Assembly (NCBI RefSeq): GCF_900585905.1
Contig: NZ_UTVH01000095.1
Span: 708,855-772,854 of the forward strand
Length of the DNA stretch: 64,000 bases
Origin: Pseudomonas viridiflava
GTDB taxonomy: Bacteria; Pseudomonadota; Gammaproteobacteria; Pseudomonadales; Pseudomonadaceae
Reading direction: 5' to 3'
Shown here: positions 26,059 through 34,683 of the stretch, piece by piece
How the letters are laid out: each line of letters opens with the position of its first letter
Numbering within the stretch: the stretch's first letter is position 1
Position numbers and translations under genes: made by a program
Notes under the pieces: model-generated
What the model saw: only the letters and a program-made list of their open reading frames with translations
Databases searched by the model: none
What the model was told of the DNA's origin: nothing

Positions 26059-26361
26059 TCAATCCTGCTGCGCAAGAATCGAGGCCAGCAGGCCTGGGAA
26101 GCGGCTGTCCAGATCGGCTTTGCGCAATGTGTTCAGGTGGGTCGTGCCCAGGCTTTGCGTCATGACCAGGCCAGCATCGCGCAGTACCCGAAAATGATGA
26201 GACATGGTCGACTTCGGCCGACCGCCGTCCAGCTCGCCACAGCTGGCTTCGGTGACCCTACCCAGATGACGGACGATGTCCAGCCGCACGGGATCGCTCA
26301 AGGCGTAGAAGATACGCTCGAGGACAAAATCGCTGGCGGGTGGGTGCTTGAATGGACGCAT
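26059..26361 (-). CDS. ArsR-family transcriptional regulator
   Basis: The protein is 100 aa. It is a winged HTH: ERIFYALSDPVRLDIVRHLGRVTEASCGELDGGRPKSTMSHHFRVLRDAGLVMTQSLGTTHLNTLRKADLDSRFPGLL. Two Cys-type metal sites typical of metal sensors are absent (a single Cys), so a redox or electrophile signal is more likely than a metal. It is divergent from xenA with 100 bp between starts, and an inverted repeat sits in the gap. The start could be ATG 26361 or 26373; neither has a strong ribosome site. Confidence 0.85.
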   Translation of the reverse strand: MRPFKHPPASDFVLERIFYALSDPVRLDIVRHLGRVTEASCGELDGGRPKSTMSHHFRVLRDAGLVMTQSLGTTHLNTLRKADLDSRFPGLLASILAQQD

Positions 26362-26400
26362 GGCGGCAATCATACACGGGGGTTTACCCGGCAGCCATAG

Positions 26401-26416
26401 TTCGAATAGTATCGAA
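26401..26416. promoter_or_regulatory. Inverted repeat in the arsR-xenA divergent promoter
   Basis: TTCGA and TCGAA (26401-26405 and 26412-26416) flank a 6-bp centre in the 100-bp gap between the ArsR gene and xenA. Its size and place fit an ArsR-dimer operator that would repress both genes. Assignment to this regulator is inference. Confidence 0.4.
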
Positions 26417-26461
26417 CAACCGAATATTGACCGTTTCCATTTCTCTGCAGAGGTAAGTTTC

Positions 26462-27550
26462 ATGTCCGCACTGTTCCAGCCCTACACGCTGAAAGACGTC
26501 ACACTGCGCAATCGCATTGCCGTCCCGCCGATGTGCCAATACTCGGCAATCGATGGCTTGATCAATGAGTGGCATCAAGTGCATTTGGCGGCCATCGCTC
26601 GCGGCGGTGCCGGTCTGGTGATTGTCGAAGCCACGGCCGTCTCGCCTGAAGGCCGCATTACCCCGGGCTGCACCGGTATCTGGAATGACCAACTGGCCCA
26701 GGCTTTTGTACCCGTGGTTCAGGCCATCAAGGCTGCGGGCTCAGTGCCAGGCATTCAGATTGCCCACGCCGGACGCAAGGCCAGCGCCAATCGCCCATGG
26801 GAAGGTGATGATCACATCGCCAGTGATGACGCCCGCGGCTGGCAGACCATCGCGCCTTCAGCGATTGCCTTTGGTGCCAATCTGCCGAAGCAGCCGCAGG
26901 CCATGACCCTGGACGATATAGCCCGGGTCCGTGAGGATTTCGTCGCCGCTGCCCGCCGCGCCCGCGATGCCGGGTTCGAATGGCTGGAACTGCACTTCGC
27001 CCACGGCTACCTGGCGCAGACGTTTTTCTCCGAGCATTCCAACAAGCGCGAGGATCAATACGGTGGCAGCTTTGAAAACCGCAGCCGCTTCCTTCTGGAA
27101 ACGCTGGCAGCGGTACGTGAAGTCTGGCCCGAGCACCTGCCACTGACGGCACGTTTCGGCGTGCTGGAATTTGATGGCCGCGATGAGCAGACAATGGTCG
27201 AGTCCATCGAGCTGACCCGTCAGTTCAAGGCGGCCGGTCTGGACATGCTCAGCGTCAGCATTGGTTTCACCATCCCTGAGACCAATATCCCCTGGGCGCC
27301 CGCCTTCATGGGGCCGATTGCCGAACGTGTGCGTCGCGAAGCAGATATTCCAGTGTCGTCGGCGTGGGGCTTTGGTACGCCGGCCATCGCTGAGCAGGTG
27401 GTCAAGGACGGTCAGCTGGATCTGGTCATGATCGGCCGTGCTCACCTGGCCAATCCGCACTGGGCTTATCTTGCAGCGAAGGAACTGGGCGTCGAGCGTG
27501 CTTCCTGGACCCTGCCCGCACCTTACGCGCACTGGCTGGAACGCTACTGA
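26462..27550 (+). CDS. xenA: Old yellow enzyme family ene-reductase (XenA type)
   Basis: The protein is 362 aa and very close in sequence to the P. putida xenobiotic reductase XenA as I recall it (MSALFxPYTLKDVTLRNRIAxPPMCQY). FMN-dependent enzymes of this kind reduce activated C=C bonds and nitro groups with NAD(P)H. C25, the XenA redox-tuning cysteine, is present in PMCQY, and the flavin-site His pair is in LHFAHGYL. The C-terminal SWTLPAPYAHWLERY is characteristic. GAGGTAAG lies before the ATG at 26462. A terminator follows, and the divergent ArsR regulator suggests induction by an electrophile. Confidence 0.92.
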   Translation: MSALFQPYTLKDVTLRNRIAVPPMCQYSAIDGLINEWHQVHLAAIARGGAGLVIVEATAVSPEGRITPGCTGIWNDQLAQAFVPVVQAIKAAGSVPGIQIAHAGRKASANRPWEGDDHIASDDARGWQTIAPSAIAFGANLPKQPQAMTLDDIARVREDFVAAARRARDAGFEWLELHFAHGYLAQTFFSEHSNKREDQYGGSFENRSRFLLETLAAVREVWPEHLPLTARFGVLEFDGRDEQTMVESIELTRQFKAAGLDMLSVSIGFTIPETNIPWAPAFMGPIAERVRREADIPVSSAWGFGTPAIAEQVVKDGQLDLVMIGRAHLANPHWAYLAAKELGVERASWTLPAPYAHWLERY

Positions 27551-27622
27551 TCACCGCTTGAGGAAACGTCGTCAGCTGCGGGGCCCTGCTCCCCCGCAGC
27601 TGCTGCAGCTATTGTGTTGTGC

Positions 27623-27657
27623 GCCCCGTATCTGCCACCGGTACGGGGCTATTTTAT
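27623..27657 (+). terminator. Terminator after xenA
   Basis: A perfect 8-bp stem GCCCCGTA/TACGGGGC (27623-27630 with 27642-27649) with an 11-nt loop is followed by TATTTTAT. It lies 73 bp past the xenA stop, and the direction fits xenA. Confidence 0.75.
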
Positions 27658-27660
27658 AGC

Positions 27661-28212
27661 CTCGCTTCTCCCGCGCCATCTGCTCATGCACCACAAAACG
27701 CAGGATGTGGGCATGGCGAGATCATGCCCAGCAAGCGCCAAATAAATCGATTATTCCCAGGTGCGATGATTTGACGCAGCTTGTTTCACAGCCTGCGCAG
27801 GCTTAAAAAACGTTAGCAAGGGAACTATCTGCACCGATTACCACTCAAGCGTAAGAGTGTATGGACACTGCAGTCACTCAGATACCTGGCAACCTGACCC
27901 CCTGCGGCTAAGCGTGGGTTTGGCATCCACTGCGGCACGTGAATCGTTTCAGTTCATGACGCATGAGATGTCGTTCCATTTAACGTCGTTCAATACCCTG
28001 GAGTCATGATAAATTCGCGCCACTCTGGTGCCAGTGCCGGGTATTTGGTCAAATGCTGCGGGGCCGTCTGGGCCGGTCATCTGCAACTCGTCGTTTTTTA
28101 TAAAAAAATGAATTTTTTTGACTTTATTTTGTTCAGATATCAGGGAGCAACAAAATGGATCCATGTTGCTGTGCTCCCCGATTTTTAATGCAAGAGGCTG
28201 AGGAAAGGAAAT
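27661..28212. other. Intergenic region upstream of the receiver protein
   Basis: This is 552 bp without a gene I can support. A 90-codon minus frame at 27949-28221 overlaps the ribosome site of the next gene and has no supporting features. A very AT-rich patch at about 28091-28135 contains the 14-bp palindrome TTTTTTATAAAAAA (28094-28107) and may be part of the promoter of the downstream gene. A small RNA cannot be excluded from sequence alone. Confidence 0.4.
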
Positions 28213-28776
28213 ATGACTCAATCATCGAAGTATGAAGAGTCCTCTCAAAACGGGGATCTGGCGTTGATTGCCGAAAACGGGCCGCCGATTCAGGACGCGG
28301 TGGAGAGTCAATTCGACTCCCCGCAGGCTCCCCTTGACCCTCTGCTATATCAAAATGAAGAGCCTGTGCTTGATAAGGGCCTGGTACTGGTGGTTGAAGA
28401 CGAACCCACGGTTCGCGACTTCGTCAAGGAAATTCTCGAGTTAGAGTGCGGCTTCAGCACGCATCTCGTAGGCACTGCCGACGAGGCTGCCGAGTACCTT
28501 GAGCTCTACGCAGACGACATCTCACTGTTGCTCACTGATGTGCGGATGCCTGGCAACAGGGACGGTATCGATCTGGCCAACCACGTCGCTGAGACATGGC
28601 CGCAGATGCCTATCTTGGTGATGTCCGGGTTCTCGCCAGGGAATCGAAAGTTGCCCCCTGACGTGCGTTTCATCGCCAAGCCGTGGACCATATCCCAGTT
28701 GCTTGATGGTGTCGAAGCAAGCATAGAGGCTGCCGCAAAACGTTCGTTGGACCGGATAGCCACTGAACTACTCTAA
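28213..28776 (+). CDS. Stand-alone response-regulator receiver protein
   Basis: The protein is 187 aa. A 50-residue unstructured N-terminal extension is followed by a CheY-like receiver domain (about 56-175): the acidic pair in VVEDEP, the phosphoacceptor D109 in LLTDVRMPG, the Ser in VMSGF and the Lys in IAKPW. There is no output domain, so it probably works in a phosphorelay or by protein contact. GAGGAAAGGAAAT gives a strong ribosome site. No histidine kinase is nearby, making it an orphan. Confidence 0.9.
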   Translation: MTQSSKYEESSQNGDLALIAENGPPIQDAVESQFDSPQAPLDPLLYQNEEPVLDKGLVLVVEDEPTVRDFVKEILELECGFSTHLVGTADEAAEYLELYADDISLLLTDVRMPGNRDGIDLANHVAETWPQMPILVMSGFSPGNRKLPPDVRFIAKPWTISQLLDGVEASIEAAAKRSLDRIATELL

Positions 28777-28858
28777 ATCATGCTGTGACCGGCATCTGTC
28801 TAGCTACTGCAGACGCCAGTGCCGCAGATGCAATTCAACATGACGTAGCATAAAAAGC

Positions 28859-31800
28859 TCACCTGAAATCCCTGCTGCGCACATCCAGCCCAGTCAGCAA
28901 CGGAGTCAGGTTATACAGGCGCTGGGCGATCAGGTGACGCACGTCCCCTTGAGACTCCAGCCGCCCGAAAACCTGCAGCAATTGTGAGCCCACCAGTATC
29001 TTGCGCTGGCGCTCCGCCAAATCTCGCCATACCACCACATTGACCATTCCAAACTCGTCTTCAAGCGTCACGAATGTGACCCCGCTTGCAGTGCCCGGCC
29101 GCTGGCGCCCCACCACCAGTCCGGCAACACTGAGTGTGCGCCCATGCTCCAGCGTCAGCATATCCTGTGAGCTGCGAAACCGCTTGGCTGCCAACTGACG
29201 TCGCAATAGCGCCAGAGGATGCGGGCCAAGGGTGGTACCGGTCATGGTGTAGTCAGCCATCAGATCCTGAGCGACTGTCGGCAATGGCAAGGCCACCGGC
29301 GGTTCATCGACGCAGTGTTCCGGGCCGAACAAGGGCCGTTGCACCTCAACGCCAGCCACCTCCCAGCGGGCCCGGTGACGATGACCGACAAGACCACGCA
29401 ACGCCCCGGCATCGGCCAGGGCTTCCATGGCACGCGTGTCCAGACCTGCACGCCGGGCCAGTTCACCTACGTCACGCAGTGCGTCGCCCGTCGCCGCCGC
29501 TTCAAGCCTCAAGCCATCCTCCTGGCGAAAGCCGCGAATCATCCGCAGGCCCATGCGCAGCGCCAGATTGCGCTTGCGATCCGTCTGCTCGACCGGTTCC
29601 AGTGAACAATCCCAGCCGCTGTAACGTACGTCCACCGGACGGATCTCGATATGGTGGCGCCGTGCATCCTGAAGAATCTGATCGGGCGTATAGAAGCCCA
29701 TGGGCCAACTGTTGATCAAGGCACAGGCGAATGCTGCCGGTTCATGGCATTTCAACCAGCAACTGGCGTAGGTAAGCAGGGCGAAGCTGGCGGCGTGGGA
29801 TTCGGGAAAGCCATAACTGCCGAAGCCTTTGATCTGCTCGAAGATGCGCTGGATGAATGCCTCTTCGTACCCATTGGCCTTCATTCTTTCGGCAAGCCGG
29901 ATGCGATGCGGCTCCAGTCCGCCATGGCGCTTCCAGGCAGCCATGGAGCGGCGCAGCTCATCGGCCTCGCCAGGCGTGTAATCGGCAGCGATGATTGCCA
30001 CCGCCATGACCTGCTCCTGAAACAGCGGCACGCCCAGAGTGCGTTCGAAGACCTGTTTCAGCCTGGGTGGATAGGTCACTTCTTCCTCGCCGTTACGGCG
30101 CCGCAGGTACGGGTGAACCATGTCGCCCTGGATCGGCCCGGGACGAACGATGGCCACCTCGATCACCAGGTCATAGAACTTGGTCGGTTTCATTCGCGGC
30201 AGCATGGCCATCTGCGCCCGTGACTCGATCTGGAACACGCCAACGGTGTCTGCGCGGGTAATCATTGCGAAGGTTTCAGGGTCGTCCGGCGGCAGGGTTG
30301 CCAGCGTCCACTCCTTGCCGCGATAACGTCGCACCAGATCAAAGGTACGGCGCAGCGCGGTGAGCATGCCCAGGGCCAGAATGTCGACTTTGAGCAGGCC
30401 TACGGCATCCAGATCATCCTTGTCCCACTGGATGATCGTTCTGTCGGCCATGGCTGCGTTTTCTACCGGCACCAGCGTATCGAGCGGGTGTTCGGAAATC
30501 ACGAAACCGCCCGGATGCTGCGACAGATGCCGGGGAAAACCAATCAGCTCGCGGGTCAGGGTCAGAATCCGGTGCAGCAGTGGCGCCTCGGGATCGAAGC
30601 CGCTCTCGCGCAGGCGCTCCACCGAGGGCAACTCATCGCTCCAACTGCTGAAACAGTCGGCGAGGGCATTGATCTGGTCGGCCGGCAAACCCAGCACTCT
30701 GGCCACATCGCGCACAGCGCCGGTGCCATGGTAAGTGCTGGCCACGGCGGTCAGCGCCGCCCTGCCCCGGCCATAGCGCTTGAACACATATTGCAGCACT
30801 TCTTCACGGCGTTCGTGTTCGAAGTCAACGTCGATGTCGGGCGGCTCGTTGCGCTCCTTTGAAATGAAACGCTCGAACAGCAGGTTGGTTTTTTCCGGAT
30901 TCAACTCTGTGATGCCCAGCGCGAAGCACACCACCGAGTTGGCGGCAGAACCCCGACCCTGGCAGAGGATGTCGCGGCCACGGGCGAACTGGACAATGTC
31001 GTGGACCGTCAGGAAGTAACTGTCGAACTTCATCTCGCTGATCAGGCACAGTTCGCGCTCGATCTGCGTCCGCGTGGCCTCGCTCGGCCCCTGCGGCCAG
31101 CGGCGCCGCACACCCTGCTCGGTCAGGAGGCGCAGCCAGCTGCTGGCGGTGTGTTGGCAAGGCACCAGTTCGTGGGGGTACTCGTAGCGCAGCTGTTTCA
31201 GATCAAAGTGGCAGCGGCTGGCAATGCCCAAGGTTTCTGCGATCAATTCTGGCGGGTAAAGCCCGGCCAGGGTATCTAATGAACGCAGGTGGCGTTCGCC
31301 ATTGGGGAACAGCCGATGCCCGGCTTCGGCCACGCTCGTGTGATGGCGGATGGCAGTCATGGTGTCCTGCAACGCCCGGCGCCCCCGGGCGTGCATGTGC
31401 ACATCACCGCTGGCGACAGCACGAAGGTTCAGGCTGGCGGCCAGCCCCAGCAGATCCTTGAGCCGCTGCTGATCATCGGGCCCGCAATGCAACTCCACCG
31501 CCAGCCAGAGAGACCGGGCAAAGCGCTTGGCCAGCCAGCGCCCCTGAGCCAGCAAGGCTTCGCGTTCGAGACTGGCGTCGGGCAGCCACAGGGCAATCAG
31601 CCCGGGCAATGGCTGATCGAAATCGTCAGCGAGAAGTTGGTACTCGCCCTTTTTGCTGCGCCGCCGCGCGGCCGTGATCAGCCGACACAAGCCTTGATAG
31701 CCCTGCAGATCTTCGACCAGCAAAACGATGCGTGGGCCCTGCTCGATCTGCATTTCGCTGCCGATAATCAGCGGCAGGTCGACTTTCAGCGCCGCCTGCC

Positions 31801-31957
31801 AGGCGCGAACGATCCCGGCCAGGGTGCACTCATCGGTAACTGCCAGTGCCTGATAGCCATGCAGCCTGGCACGCTCGAACAGCTCCAGGGCACTGGAAGC
31901 GCCACGCTGGAAGCTGAAGTTGGACAGGCAGTGCAGTTCGGCGTAGCCCTGGTTCAT
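28859..31957 (-). CDS. dnaE2: Error-prone DNA polymerase DnaE2
   Basis: The protein is 1032 aa, the usual DnaE2 size. An N-terminal PHP domain (AELHCLSNFSFQRGASS...VTDECTLAG) is followed by the Pol III alpha palm with the catalytic PDIDVDFEHERR motif, then HhH and OB segments. It is the translesion polymerase of the ImuA-ImuB-DnaE2 mutasome. Its ATG overlaps the imuB stop, making it the last gene of the lexA2-imuA-imuB-dnaE2 operon. A weak stem-loop (28792-28831) lies just beyond its stop. Confidence 0.95.
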   Translation of the reverse strand: MNQGYAELHCLSNFSFQRGASSALELFERARLHGYQALAVTDECTLAGIVRAWQAALKVDLPLIIGSEMQIEQGPRIVLLVEDLQGYQGLCRLITAARRRSKKGEYQLLADDFDQPLPGLIALWLPDASLEREALLAQGRWLAKRFARSLWLAVELHCGPDDQQRLKDLLGLAASLNLRAVASGDVHMHARGRRALQDTMTAIRHHTSVAEAGHRLFPNGERHLRSLDTLAGLYPPELIAETLGIASRCHFDLKQLRYEYPHELVPCQHTASSWLRLLTEQGVRRRWPQGPSEATRTQIERELCLISEMKFDSYFLTVHDIVQFARGRDILCQGRGSAANSVVCFALGITELNPEKTNLLFERFISKERNEPPDIDVDFEHERREEVLQYVFKRYGRGRAALTAVASTYHGTGAVRDVARVLGLPADQINALADCFSSWSDELPSVERLRESGFDPEAPLLHRILTLTRELIGFPRHLSQHPGGFVISEHPLDTLVPVENAAMADRTIIQWDKDDLDAVGLLKVDILALGMLTALRRTFDLVRRYRGKEWTLATLPPDDPETFAMITRADTVGVFQIESRAQMAMLPRMKPTKFYDLVIEVAIVRPGPIQGDMVHPYLRRRNGEEEVTYPPRLKQVFERTLGVPLFQEQVMAVAIIAADYTPGEADELRRSMAAWKRHGGLEPHRIRLAERMKANGYEEAFIQRIFEQIKGFGSYGFPESHAASFALLTYASCWLKCHEPAAFACALINSWPMGFYTPDQILQDARRHHIEIRPVDVRYSGWDCSLEPVEQTDRKRNLALRMGLRMIRGFRQEDGLRLEAAATGDALRDVGELARRAGLDTRAMEALADAGALRGLVGHRHRARWEVAGVEVQRPLFGPEHCVDEPPVALPLPTVAQDLMADYTMTGTTLGPHPLALLRRQLAAKRFRSSQDMLTLEHGRTLSVAGLVVGRQRPGTASGVTFVTLEDEFGMVNVVVWRDLAERQRKILVGSQLLQVFGRLESQGDVRHLIAQRLYNLTPLLTGLDVRSRDFR

Positions 31958-33369
31958 GCGAACCAGCCGTGCAGCAACAGCTGCTCTGGTTGCGCCATCG
32001 ACCGATAGGCCCAGCCGCGCTGGCCGTTGCGGGTTTCCACCAGATAGTAATCGCGGCGCACATCAGCGCCGTCCCACCAGCCTGATTCGATACGCTCTGG
32101 CCCGGCGATGATGCGTGCGGCCACATCCTGCAACGGTTGCGGCTGGGGCAATAACCAACCGGGCCGGGGCACAGCGGGCGGTGGCGACAGGGCCTTGACT
32201 GTGGCGGTGCAGCACCAGGCATTTTCCGGCCGATGGTCGGCCTGCAGATGCAATGCATTAACCGAGTCGTCACCCAGCCGTGCACGCAAGCGCTCACGCA
32301 ACTGCTCCCAGGGCAGCGTCTGTTGCTGGCGCTCATTGAACAGTTCGCGATGGGTCGGCACGAAGGCGGGCAGATCCCGCGCCAGCAGGCGCATGGCGTG
32401 TACCGGCGAGGTCACTTGCATTTGCTCCAGCCTCCCCCGGGCGAGCTCGAACAGCATGTTCCCCTCTCGCTCGGCACTGAGCAGGCCCACCGGTACCACG
32501 CTGGCGGGCCCTTCATGGTGTTCCAGATAGAGGGCAAAACGTTGCACGCCACTGTCGCGTCCGGCCAGGAAGGCAGCCAGATCGGCAATTAGACGCTTGA
32601 GGGGGAACAGCAAAGCCTGGTGGGATTCAACGTCATAATTGAGTTCGATACGCACATCGAAATAATCCGGCGGGATGTAGTACTCCAGCGCCACCGGACG
32701 CTCGCCCATCAAGTTGTCGAGATGCTGCAGCACCTGCGCCGGGAAGCGCCGCGCCAGCGTATCGCGGGGCAAATCAAGTGCCTGACGCAAGGTGCGCAAA
32801 CCCATGCGCGAGAATGCCAGCGCCACTTCACGGCTCAGCCCGATACGATCCAGCGGCATGGGGGTCAGCAGTGTGTACAAGTCGGCGCCAGAGGTCACGG
32901 CCAGGCCGTCGTGGGCATTGGCCAGCATCCGCGCCGCCACCGGATTGGTCGCGACCACGATACGGTGACTGAACCCCAGGGCACTCAGCTCTGCACGCAG
33001 GCGCGCTTCAAATACCGGCCAGGGGCCGAAAAGGCCCAGGCTGGACTGGATCTCCATGAGCAGCACGCGCGGGTACTTGAGGCTGACCTGAGAACTGAAA
33101 CGGTAAGCCCAGGCTGCCAGTAACCGCTGCAGTCGCTCGGTTTCAGCGGGGTCATAAGCAACCGTCAGAAAATCCCTGACCAGCAGCTGCGCACTGGTCA
33201 GCGTCTGGCCGGGGCGCAAGCCCAAGGCCCGCGCAGCTGGATTGACTGCCTGCAGCACACGTCGCTGGGCAGGTCCACTGAGCAGCGCCAGGGGTTTGTC
33301 AGGTTCAGCGTGACGGCGCATGACGCCATCGAGTGCCATCTGTGGCAACACAATGCAGGCCCACAACAT
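31954..33369 (-). CDS. imuB: Mutasome Y-family-like protein ImuB
   Basis: The protein is 471 aa. It resembles Y-family polymerases but lacks the catalytic carboxylates at the expected places, so it is not expected to polymerise; in this family it serves as a hub that binds the beta clamp, ImuA and DnaE2. The start ATG at 33369 gives MLWACIVLPQMALDGV, the family N-terminus; the longer frame overlaps imuA by about 90 bp. It follows the imuA stop by 7 bp and ends overlapping dnaE2. Confidence 0.94.
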   Translation of the reverse strand: MLWACIVLPQMALDGVMRRHAEPDKPLALLSGPAQRRVLQAVNPAARALGLRPGQTLTSAQLLVRDFLTVAYDPAETERLQRLLAAWAYRFSSQVSLKYPRVLLMEIQSSLGLFGPWPVFEARLRAELSALGFSHRIVVATNPVAARMLANAHDGLAVTSGADLYTLLTPMPLDRIGLSREVALAFSRMGLRTLRQALDLPRDTLARRFPAQVLQHLDNLMGERPVALEYYIPPDYFDVRIELNYDVESHQALLFPLKRLIADLAAFLAGRDSGVQRFALYLEHHEGPASVVPVGLLSAEREGNMLFELARGRLEQMQVTSPVHAMRLLARDLPAFVPTHRELFNERQQQTLPWEQLRERLRARLGDDSVNALHLQADHRPENAWCCTATVKALSPPPAVPRPGWLLPQPQPLQDVAARIIAGPERIESGWWDGADVRRDYYLVETRNGQRGWAYRSMAQPEQLLLHGWFA

Positions 33370-33376
33370 AGAAACC

Positions 33377-33997
33377 TCAATGGCCCACGGTAAACGGGAT
33401 CGGGGACGCAGGAGCCAGGCCCCCACGGCACTTGAGCACGCGCAACTGGCTGGGGCGCACATCAATGGCTAGGCGCAATGCCGCAGGCGATGGATTGTGC
33501 GCTGCCGATTGCGGCCGACAGGCGAATGCCAGGGTCTGCCCGGTTTCCGCCGCTACCTGCAAACGCCGCAAGGCGCGATCGTCGGCCTGGCGTGGCCAGC
33601 CCAGCACTGCCCCGCAGCTGCCTGAACGCAGGCATTGTTCCGCGGCCCACAGCGCATCGCGCTCCTCGGCCTGAATCAGCGTCACCTGACGCAGGTCGAC
33701 CCCCGCCGCCAGCCAGGCCTGGGGGTACGGGATGAAGGGTGGCGAAACCAGCACCACCCGCTCGCCGCTCGCGGTCAGCCTGGCCAGCGCAGGCCACAAC
33801 AGGCGCAGCTCCCCGCTACCGTCTGCGGGGATAAGAATTTCACTCAAGGCCGACGCTGGCCAGCCGCCGGCGGGCAACGCCTGATCCAGCGCAGCATGGC
33901 CGGTGGGCTGCAAGCCGCAAGGGGCTGAAACCTGACGCCCCTTCCAGACGCGCCGCTCGTCCAGCAGCGCGTCGAGGCTGACCACCGCGCCCATCAT
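33377..33997 (-). CDS. imuA: Mutasome accessory protein ImuA (SulA/RecA-like)
   Basis: The protein is 206 aa. It has a RecA/SulA-like core: LDQALPAGGWPASALSEILIPADGSGELRLLWPALARL, ERVVLVSPPFIPYPQAWLAAGVDL and a C-terminal LRLAIDVRPSQLRVLKCRGG. It lacks a canonical Walker A Lys in the SGEL loop. It is required for DnaE2-dependent mutagenesis in this system. Its ATG (33997) overlaps the lexA2 stop. Confidence 0.92.
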   Translation of the reverse strand: MMGAVVSLDALLDERRVWKGRQVSAPCGLQPTGHAALDQALPAGGWPASALSEILIPADGSGELRLLWPALARLTASGERVVLVSPPFIPYPQAWLAAGVDLRQVTLIQAEERDALWAAEQCLRSGSCGAVLGWPRQADDRALRRLQVAAETGQTLAFACRPQSAAHNPSPAALRLAIDVRPSQLRVLKCRGGLAPASPIPFTVGH

Positions 33998-34611
33998 TCA
34001 CGCCGTACCAGGCCGCAGAACACGCCTTCAATGGCGAATTCCTGGTCTGCAGCCACGGTAATGGGAGCATATGCCGGGTTGCGCGGCAGCAGCACGATCA
34101 GGTCATCACCCCGCTGCAAGCGCTTGATCGTCACCTCGCCGTCCAGCCGGGCGACCACGATCTGGCCGTCATGGGCATCGCTGCTGCGGTGCACGCCCAC
34201 CAGATCGCCATCAAGGATGCCGTCCTCGATCATCGAGTCGCCCTGTACCCGCAACAGGTAATCCGGCACCCGGCTGAATGTGCTGCGATCAAGCGTTAGC
34301 GTGTTGTGGTGATCAAGGTCAGGGCCGATGGGGGCACCGGCGGCCACTCGGCCAAGCACCGGAATCTCCAGCAGCTCGGGCCGCGTACCGGTCTGTACCA
34401 GGCGAATGCCCCTGGCCTGGCCTGGCGTGACTTCGATCAGGCCGGCTTCGGTGAGGGCGACAATGTGTTTGCGTGCCACGCTGCGCGAAGCAAAGCCGAA
34501 GGCGTCGCAGATATCGGCGAGGCTCGGGGGTTGCCCTTGTTGCACGATACGATCGCGAATAAAGGTCAGGATGGCGGCGCGTTTGGGAGAGAGTGTGCTC
34601 ATGGAGTACAT
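33994..34611 (-). CDS. lexA2: SOS repressor LexA2
   Basis: The protein is 205 aa. An N-terminal winged HTH (SPKRAAILTFIRDRIVQQGQPPSLADICDAFGFASRSVARKHI) is joined by the cleavable loop RVAAG|API (Ala-Gly scissile bond). The S24 protease domain follows, with Ser in VQGDSMIEDG and Lys in GEVTIKRL. It represses the co-transcribed imuA-imuB-dnaE2 until RecA-stimulated self-cleavage. The ATG at 34611 (MYSMST) is preferred because GGAG lies 5 bp upstream; the internal ATG at 34602 is the alternative. Pseudomonas genomes normally carry a second lexA elsewhere. Confidence 0.93.
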   Translation of the reverse strand: MYSMSTLSPKRAAILTFIRDRIVQQGQPPSLADICDAFGFASRSVARKHIVALTEAGLIEVTPGQARGIRLVQTGTRPELLEIPVLGRVAAGAPIGPDLDHHNTLTLDRSTFSRVPDYLLRVQGDSMIEDGILDGDLVGVHRSSDAHDGQIVVARLDGEVTIKRLQRGDDLIVLLPRNPAYAPITVAADQEFAIEGVFCGLVRRE

Positions 34612-34620
34612 TTGTACTCC
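34603..34620. promoter_or_regulatory. LexA2 operator at the start of lexA2
   Basis: GGAGTACATTTGTACTCC is a perfect 18-bp palindrome (7-bp arms, 4-bp centre). The core GTAC-N4-GTAC matches the type GTAC-N4-GTGC/GTAC reported for Pseudomonas LexA2. It overlaps the Shine-Dalgarno GGAG and the preferred ATG of lexA2, so bound repressor would cover the translation start as well. Confidence 0.8.
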
Positions 34621-34683
34621 ACTACGAATTTTCTGACTAGTGCATTCTGTCGGCGTGCCGGTTAACCCGGCTGCGGCCGTCAA

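Noticed and set aside
27949..28221. 90-codon minus frame upstream of the receiver gene
   Set aside because: It overlaps the ribosome site and first codons of the receiver gene and has no recognisable product.
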